The position numbers were made by a program, and so were the translations under genes. 39,923 nt of DNA from Zelonia costaricensis (lineage: Eukaryota; Euglenozoa; Kinetoplastea; Trypanosomatida; Trypanosomatidae), in contig JASAOO010003314.1 in the NCBI GenBank assembly GCA_030849075.1, forward strand, positions 1 through 39,923, in the 5' to 3' direction. The stretch's first letter is position 1. Each line of letters starts with the position of its first letter. The notes beneath the pieces are model-generated. The model had not been told where the DNA came from and searched no databases. It saw only the letters and a list, made by a program, of their open reading frames with translations. Shown here piece after piece: positions 35,997 to 39,923 of the stretch.

Positions 35997-36029
35997 TCCC
36001 CTTCTCCTTCCTCATCTCACGTATCTCAG
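35997..36029 (+). promoter_or_regulatory. Candidate trans-splice acceptor of eIF3e
   Basis: A pyrimidine tract (35997-36018) is followed by CACGTATCTCAG, with AG at 36028-36029, 38 nt before the ATG at 36068. It excludes the upstream in-frame ATG at 35819. Confidence 0.6.
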
Positions 36030-36067
36030 CTCCACACCCACGGTACCCCCCCTCCCCTCCCGACAAG

Positions 36068-37285
36068 ATGGACATGCTAGCGAAGCTGCTGCCCTACATG
36101 GACAAGCACCTGGCCCTGGGTCTGCTCAACCACTACAGCCTGAGGGGCGAGGATGTGCAGGATGCCATGATGAAGCTCATCGAGACGACCGGCCTCGACA
36201 CCAACGGCGGCATCAAGGCAGAGACGGAGGAGCTCATGGCCAAGGCTACCGCGGCCGCCCAGCCGGCGCTGACGGAGTTCTTCGACAAGACCGACGACGC
36301 CCACTACACGTACCAGTTCAAGCTCACCGAGACGGAGATCGGGGAGCGCCGTACGCAGGGTGAGCTCTCGCTCGAGTACCTGTCCGAGAAGAAGGGCATC
36401 ACGGCGTCGGTAATGAAGGCGGTGCTCGAGCTCGCGTACCTGTACTACGACACCGGCGCGTACGGCGACGCCTCGGAGCTGCTGGCGCTGTGCCAGTGCG
36501 TGAGCGGCTACGCCAACCTCCGCTCCGACATGATCCTGTGGGGCAAGCTGATGAGCGACATCGGCGCCGTCAACTGGCAGTCGGCCATGCGCATCGCTGA
36601 GGAGATCCGCCGCGTGCACAACGCCAACGAGGAGGACCTCTTCGGGGCGCCGAACACGACGACGGTGCGGGCGCGTGTGTGGCTGCTGCACTGGGTGCTC
36701 TTCCCCTTCTTCAAGGGCGGCCTGCAGTACTCGCTGCAGCTGCTGTACGTCATCTTCGACCATCGCCACGACTCGACGTACCGCAAGGCGGTGGAGACGG
36801 TGTGCCCGCACTACCTGCGCTACATCTGCGCGGCGGTCCTGCTGCACCGCACGCGGTACAGCAACTTCGTTAGCGCCGCGGAGCTGGTGGAGTCCATCTA
36901 CGAGTACTCGGACCCCCTCACGCACCTCGTCACCCTCATCCAGAAGGCCTCCTTCGAGGACGCCATCGCACTGCTGCCGGAGGTGCGCAGCATGGTGAAG
37001 GAGGACTACTTCCTTGCCGACTACGAGGAGGAGATCATCGAAAACGCGAAGCGCATGATCTTCAGCAAGTACATGTCCCTCCACTCTGTCGTCTCCATCC
37101 CGTACGTGGCGGAGCAGCTGGACATGTCCACGGCCGACGCGGAGGTGTGGCTGGTCAACCTCATCAGCGAGTCGGTGAAGCATCGCGCCAAGATCGACTC
37201 CGTCAACGAGCAGCTGAACGTGGAGCCGCAGACGCGCTCGCTCGAGTCCATCATCTACGACAAGCTAGATGCTGTGCTGCGCTAA
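36068..37285 (+). CDS. EIF3E: Eukaryotic translation initiation factor 3 subunit e
   Basis: 405 residues. eIF3e (INT6) is a PCI-domain subunit of the eIF3 scaffold that binds the 40S ribosome and helps mRNA recruitment. The N-terminus LAKLLPYMDKHLALGLLNHY matches the eIF3e N-terminal domain (its conserved core reads roughly PYLDRH). A helical repeat region follows, including LELAYLYYDTGAYGDASELL, WGKLMSDIGAVNWQSAMRIA and LLHWVLFPFFKGG. The C-terminal PCI/winged-helix part has YMSLHSVVSIPYVAEQLDMS and AKIDSVNEQLNVEPQTRS. The human protein has 445 residues, so this one is slightly short at the end. The close alternative is another PCI subunit (eIF3 or COP9 signalosome), but the N-terminal motif favours eIF3e. 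Confidence 0.9.
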   Translation: MDMLAKLLPYMDKHLALGLLNHYSLRGEDVQDAMMKLIETTGLDTNGGIKAETEELMAKATAAAQPALTEFFDKTDDAHYTYQFKLTETEIGERRTQGELSLEYLSEKKGITASVMKAVLELAYLYYDTGAYGDASELLALCQCVSGYANLRSDMILWGKLMSDIGAVNWQSAMRIAEEIRRVHNANEEDLFGAPNTTTVRARVWLLHWVLFPFFKGGLQYSLQLLYVIFDHRHDSTYRKAVETVCPHYLRYICAAVLLHRTRYSNFVSAAELVESIYEYSDPLTHLVTLIQKASFEDAIALLPEVRSMVKEDYFLADYEEEIIENAKRMIFSKYMSLHSVVSIPYVAEQLDMSTADAEVWLVNLISESVKHRAKIDSVNEQLNVEPQTRSLESIIYDKLDAVLR

Positions 37286-37711
37286 AGCGAGCTTCCGCAA
37301 GGCTGCCACACAAGCGCGGTCGTGCGGCATGCAACCCTCCGGGTAGGTCGTGGCAACAGGGGAAGAGGAGAAGGGAAAGGGAGCTTGCCCCCTCCCCCTC
37401 CCCCGCCCTCAGTGTTCGCGATTGCGTCCGTGGGTGACGGCTGGCAGCTCGTGCCCCCCTCCTTGTTCGCCTTCTTCTGTTCTGTTTGTGGGTAGCCTCG
37501 ATCCGCGGTGTGCGACAGCGCTCCCGCTGCGCTTCTTTCTCCTTCCTTCTCGTTGTTGTCTGGTTTGTTGGGTGTGTGGCGTCGTGGTAAGTAATGCAGT
37601 GACATAAACGGTGCGATCCAGCGGGTGGTGGCCGAGACGCGAAGCACGTGTGGGGCTTTGGCTTGAGCACGACATGTTGCACCACTGCGCGGGCACGTGT
37701 GGCGGGAGGCA

Positions 37712-37729
37712 GGGGTGGGGTGGGGTGGG
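37712..37729 (+). other. G-quadruplex motif in eIF3e 3' flank
   Basis: Four G runs (4, 4, 4 and 3 G) separated by single T residues, about 430 nt after the stop codon on the sense strand. Single-nucleotide loops predict a very stable parallel quadruplex in DNA and RNA. Confidence 0.85.
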
Positions 37730-38943
37730 ATAGTGGCCATGCAAGTGTAGGTGAGCGGGGGAGGGGGAGGGAAGCTGTGCGTGTGTGCGTGCGTGTGTGA
37801 CGCGCCAGTTTCCTTTCGCGCCGCAGACCTTGTGAACCTGCATCCCGCACTTGCTCTATAGTGCTGCCGCCCTCCTCCACCTCCTCCGCCTCCTCCGCCT
37901 TCCCCATTTGTCCACACCGCGCGTGCGGTGAAGTGTGTGCGAGTGTACGTGGTGCAGCTGACCGCTCCTCTCTCACCTCTCGCGTGTGACTCGTCTCTCT
38001 CTCCCCTTCTCTACGGTGTGAAGGTGCTCCAGCGGTCTCGCTGGGCGGGCCCTGTGGCCGCCCTGCTTGCCCCCCGTCCCTCATCTCCTCTTGGCCTCGC
38101 ATGGGTAACCCAGAAGCACGAAAAAAGAAGCAGCACACTTCAGAGAGGTCTGCGCTCATCGAGGTGTGCCTCCTCGGAGCGTGGTGTGCCCCTGCTCCGA
38201 CCTCAAAGACCGAAGAGTTCGTGCCTCGCCTCGAACCCTTTCCCCCACCGCACTCTGCCGTGACGCCCCTCCCCCTCCCCCGCTCCAACGTGGTGCGCTG
38301 CAGTGTGACGCCGAATCGTCACAGCAAAGCCGCGGCGCATCGCGACGAGCGAAGGGCGGCTCTGAGGAGGCAGCGGGAAACGCCAGAACGCGTCGTCCTG
38401 CACGCAGTTGGTGCGAGCGTTGAACACTGCCCCACACATCACGACGACCCCGCGTGGCGTCTCTCGCGCCCGTCGTGCGCACCTGGCCTGGACGCGTGTG
38501 GCTTCTTTCTTGTCGTTGGGTCCGAAGCGAGTCAACTTCACGTGCCCGATGCGAGGCTCCTCCCTTCTCCAATCTTCCACTTCCCGCCGCCCACACCCAC
38601 TGCGCTCCCATGTGCCCTTTTTGCACTTCGACTCGATGCTCGCCGTCACGCACTCGTGCACACCTTGGCATATGGATGCTCGTGTCTGTGTGGACTCCTG
38701 CAACGCATCTATGCAGGTGCACAAGGTCGGACTGCTCCCTTCCCCCCACCCCCACCCCCAACACACACACACACAGACACAGCATCGACTGCGCCACTTT
38801 GCGCCGTGCACGCGAGCGTGTCGTGCATCTTCGGTGCCTGCCCCAGCACCCCTCCCCCCCTCCCGTATCACTCGCCCTTTCTCTCCCGCTCTGCGTGTGA
38901 CCCCATTCGCGGGACAAAGCGCCTCTGCAGGCTTCTCCGCCGC

Positions 38944-39009
38944 CGCCTTCCCTCCGCCTTCCCTCCGCCTTCCCTCCGCCTTCCCTCCGCCTTCCCTCCG
39001 CCTTCCCCC
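38944..39009. repeat. 11-bp tandem repeat, about six copies
   Basis: The unit CGCCTTCCCTC is repeated five times exactly from 38944 to 38998, followed by a partial copy that runs into a poly-C tract. Strongly strand-asymmetric (pyrimidine-only but for one G per unit). Confidence 0.95.
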
Positions 39010-39610
39010 CCCCCCATCCGGGCTCCTTCAAGCGCACGCGTGAATCAAGCAGCATTGCTGCCCGCGCGTGACGGACCGCTCTCCCGCTTCACTTCCCTCT
39101 GGACCCCTCCTCTTCCATCCGCTCCACAGCTGACGGCCCCTCCCACCGTATCAGCGCTGTCACTGCGGCACTATTTGTTTTTGTGTTCTTCGTTGGCCAA
39201 GTCTGCTCTTTGTTTTTCTTCCTGTGCTGGGGTGTGTTCGCGGAAACGGGGCGTCGAGACTGTGGCGTCTGCGCGCTTTCTCCACTCTTGACGTGCCGGT
39301 TGTGGCGACACAAACGTGTGTGGGCGTGCGTGTACTTGTGCTCTCCTTTCTCTTTTCCCTTTCTGTGCGTGCGCTTGTGTGTGTGTGTGAGCTGATCGGC
39401 TACTGTTCTCAGCCGCATCGCAGGATCGCCTCATTCTCCGTAGTTTTACGTGCGCTTTGCTTTTGGATCTGTTTTGGAGCCGATCTTCGTCTTGTACTTC
39501 TCACTCTCGCTTGTGTGTGTGTGTGTCTGTGGAGGCTATCCGCCGTCCGCCGTTTATCTCGCCACACCCACCATCACCACTAACATCGAGGAGAACACGT
39601 ACACGTCATA

Positions 39611-39645
39611 TCCTCCATCCCACGTTCCTCCCTTTTCCCTCACAG
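39611..39645 (+). promoter_or_regulatory. Splice-acceptor-like site for the next gene outside the window
   Basis: A pyrimidine-rich tract (39611-39641) is followed by CACAG, with AG at 39644-39645. No ATG follows before the window end, so the start codon of the next gene should lie beyond 39923. Confidence 0.45.
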
Positions 39646-39923
39646 GCGACCTCCACGGGAGCAGCGGCGTGGGAATCGAACTGCAACACACGCACGCACA
39701 AATATCAACGAGGTTGGCCCTCATTTAAAGCCGCTCGCTTTCTCTCCCACGCACACAGACGACCCTCCCTCACCGAGAGCGCATCCCCGCGCGGAACGCG
39801 TGCGTGAGTGTGGGTTTGTGTGGGTGATTTTCTACTTCGCACAGCACGCGTCCTCCTTTGGAGAGTTCCCCACCCCCACCTACCCCCCTTTGGTAACGTC
39901 TCCATACGCGTCGCTGCCCGACA

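Larger units (their letters stand above)
35329..36067. other. Spacer between coiled-coil gene and eIF3e, with one undetermined base
   Basis: C-rich with several poly-C runs. It holds an N at 35822 inside a 29-bp tandem duplication, and a CA-rich tract at 35970-35997. The eIF3e frame is open upstream to an ATG at 35819, but that part is low-complexity and precedes the likely acceptor site. No separate CDS. Confidence 0.75.
37286..39923. other. Terminal spacer (2.6 kb) downstream of eIF3e, no supported CDS
   Basis: It contains a G-quadruplex motif (37712-37729), a CA repeat (38760-38775), an 11-bp tandem repeat (38944-39009), TG repeats (39370-39390, 39511-39527) and, near the end, a splice-acceptor-like site (39644-39645). 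A 396-codon frame at 38101-39291 is Pro/Ser/Arg/Cys/His-rich and spans microsatellites and the tandem repeat; I judge it non-coding. No ATG-started frame opens after the acceptor and leaves the window. Confidence 0.7.

Noticed and set aside
35819..36067. Upstream in-frame ATG extending eIF3e by 83 residues
   Set aside because: The extension is Pro/Thr/His-rich, includes the undetermined base, and lies upstream of the acceptor at 36028. Conserved eIF3e sequence begins directly after 36068.
38101..39291. 396-codon ATG-started frame on + strand downstream of eIF3e
   Set aside because: Its translation is Pro/Ser/Leu/Arg/Cys/His-rich, spans a CA repeat and the 11-bp tandem repeat, shows no domain pattern, and lacks the G/C-ending codon style of the real genes. 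No good acceptor precedes the ATG.
1..39923. tRNA, rRNA, CRISPR arrays, insertion sequences, strand-switch region
   Set aside because: I looked for T-loop/anticodon patterns, regularly spaced direct repeats, terminal inverted repeats and divergent or convergent genes and saw none. All supported genes are on the + strand.

Overview
The window looks like part of a nuclear chromosome of a trypanosomatid flagellate, most likely a Leishmaniinae species (Leishmania, or a close relative such as Leptomonas or Crithidia). The evidence is that every supported gene lies on the + strand without introns, and coding regions have strong G/C at third codon positions. Long non-coding spacers carry CA/TG microsatellites and poly-C runs, and most start codons are preceded by a polypyrimidine tract plus AG of the kind used for spliced-leader trans-splicing. 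Two tandem PEX11-family (glycosomal membrane) genes fit the same lineage. From memory, unverified, the order PEX11 / MYST acetyltransferase / topoisomerase II / eIF2B-epsilon / eIF3e resembles a block of Leishmania chromosome 28. The window is probably one stretch of a polycistronic unit read left to right. I see no strand switch, tRNA, rRNA, CRISPR array or mobile element.

Layout. (1) 1-404: the 3' end of a gene for a highly charged helical protein. (2) 405-4166: a 3.8 kb spacer with no credible CDS but several strong splice-acceptor-like signals. (3) 4167-6713: an AIG2/GGACT-like gamma-glutamyl cyclotransferase fused to an archaeal-type cofactor-independent phosphoglycerate mutase (ApgM). 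(4) 8202-11033: a large low-complexity, SR-rich protein ending in a cyclin box that resembles CABLES. (5) 12527-13603: a COG4339-type HD phosphohydrolase. (6) 14821-15486 and 16970-17638: a diverged PEX11-like gene followed by PEX11. (7) 20504-22585: a MYST histone acetyltransferase with a decayed zinc finger. (8) 24055-28611: nuclear-type DNA topoisomerase II. (9) 29785-32343: eIF2B epsilon. (10) 33451-35328: an unrecognised coiled-coil protein with a Cys cluster. (11) 36068-37285: eIF3 subunit e. (12) 37286-39923: non-coding, ending in a splice-acceptor-like site that announces the next gene outside the window.

The genes do not form a pathway. They mix metabolism, glycosome biogenesis, chromatin, DNA topology and translation initiation, as is usual for trypanosomatid gene clusters, where control is mainly post-transcriptional. 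I found no wholly new system. The best leads are the GGACT-ApgM fusion, the MYST enzyme lacking its zinc ligands, the CABLES-like cyclin with an SR domain, the Cys cluster in the unknown coiled-coil protein, and orphan splice-acceptor signals that may mark unannotated transcripts in the large spacers.
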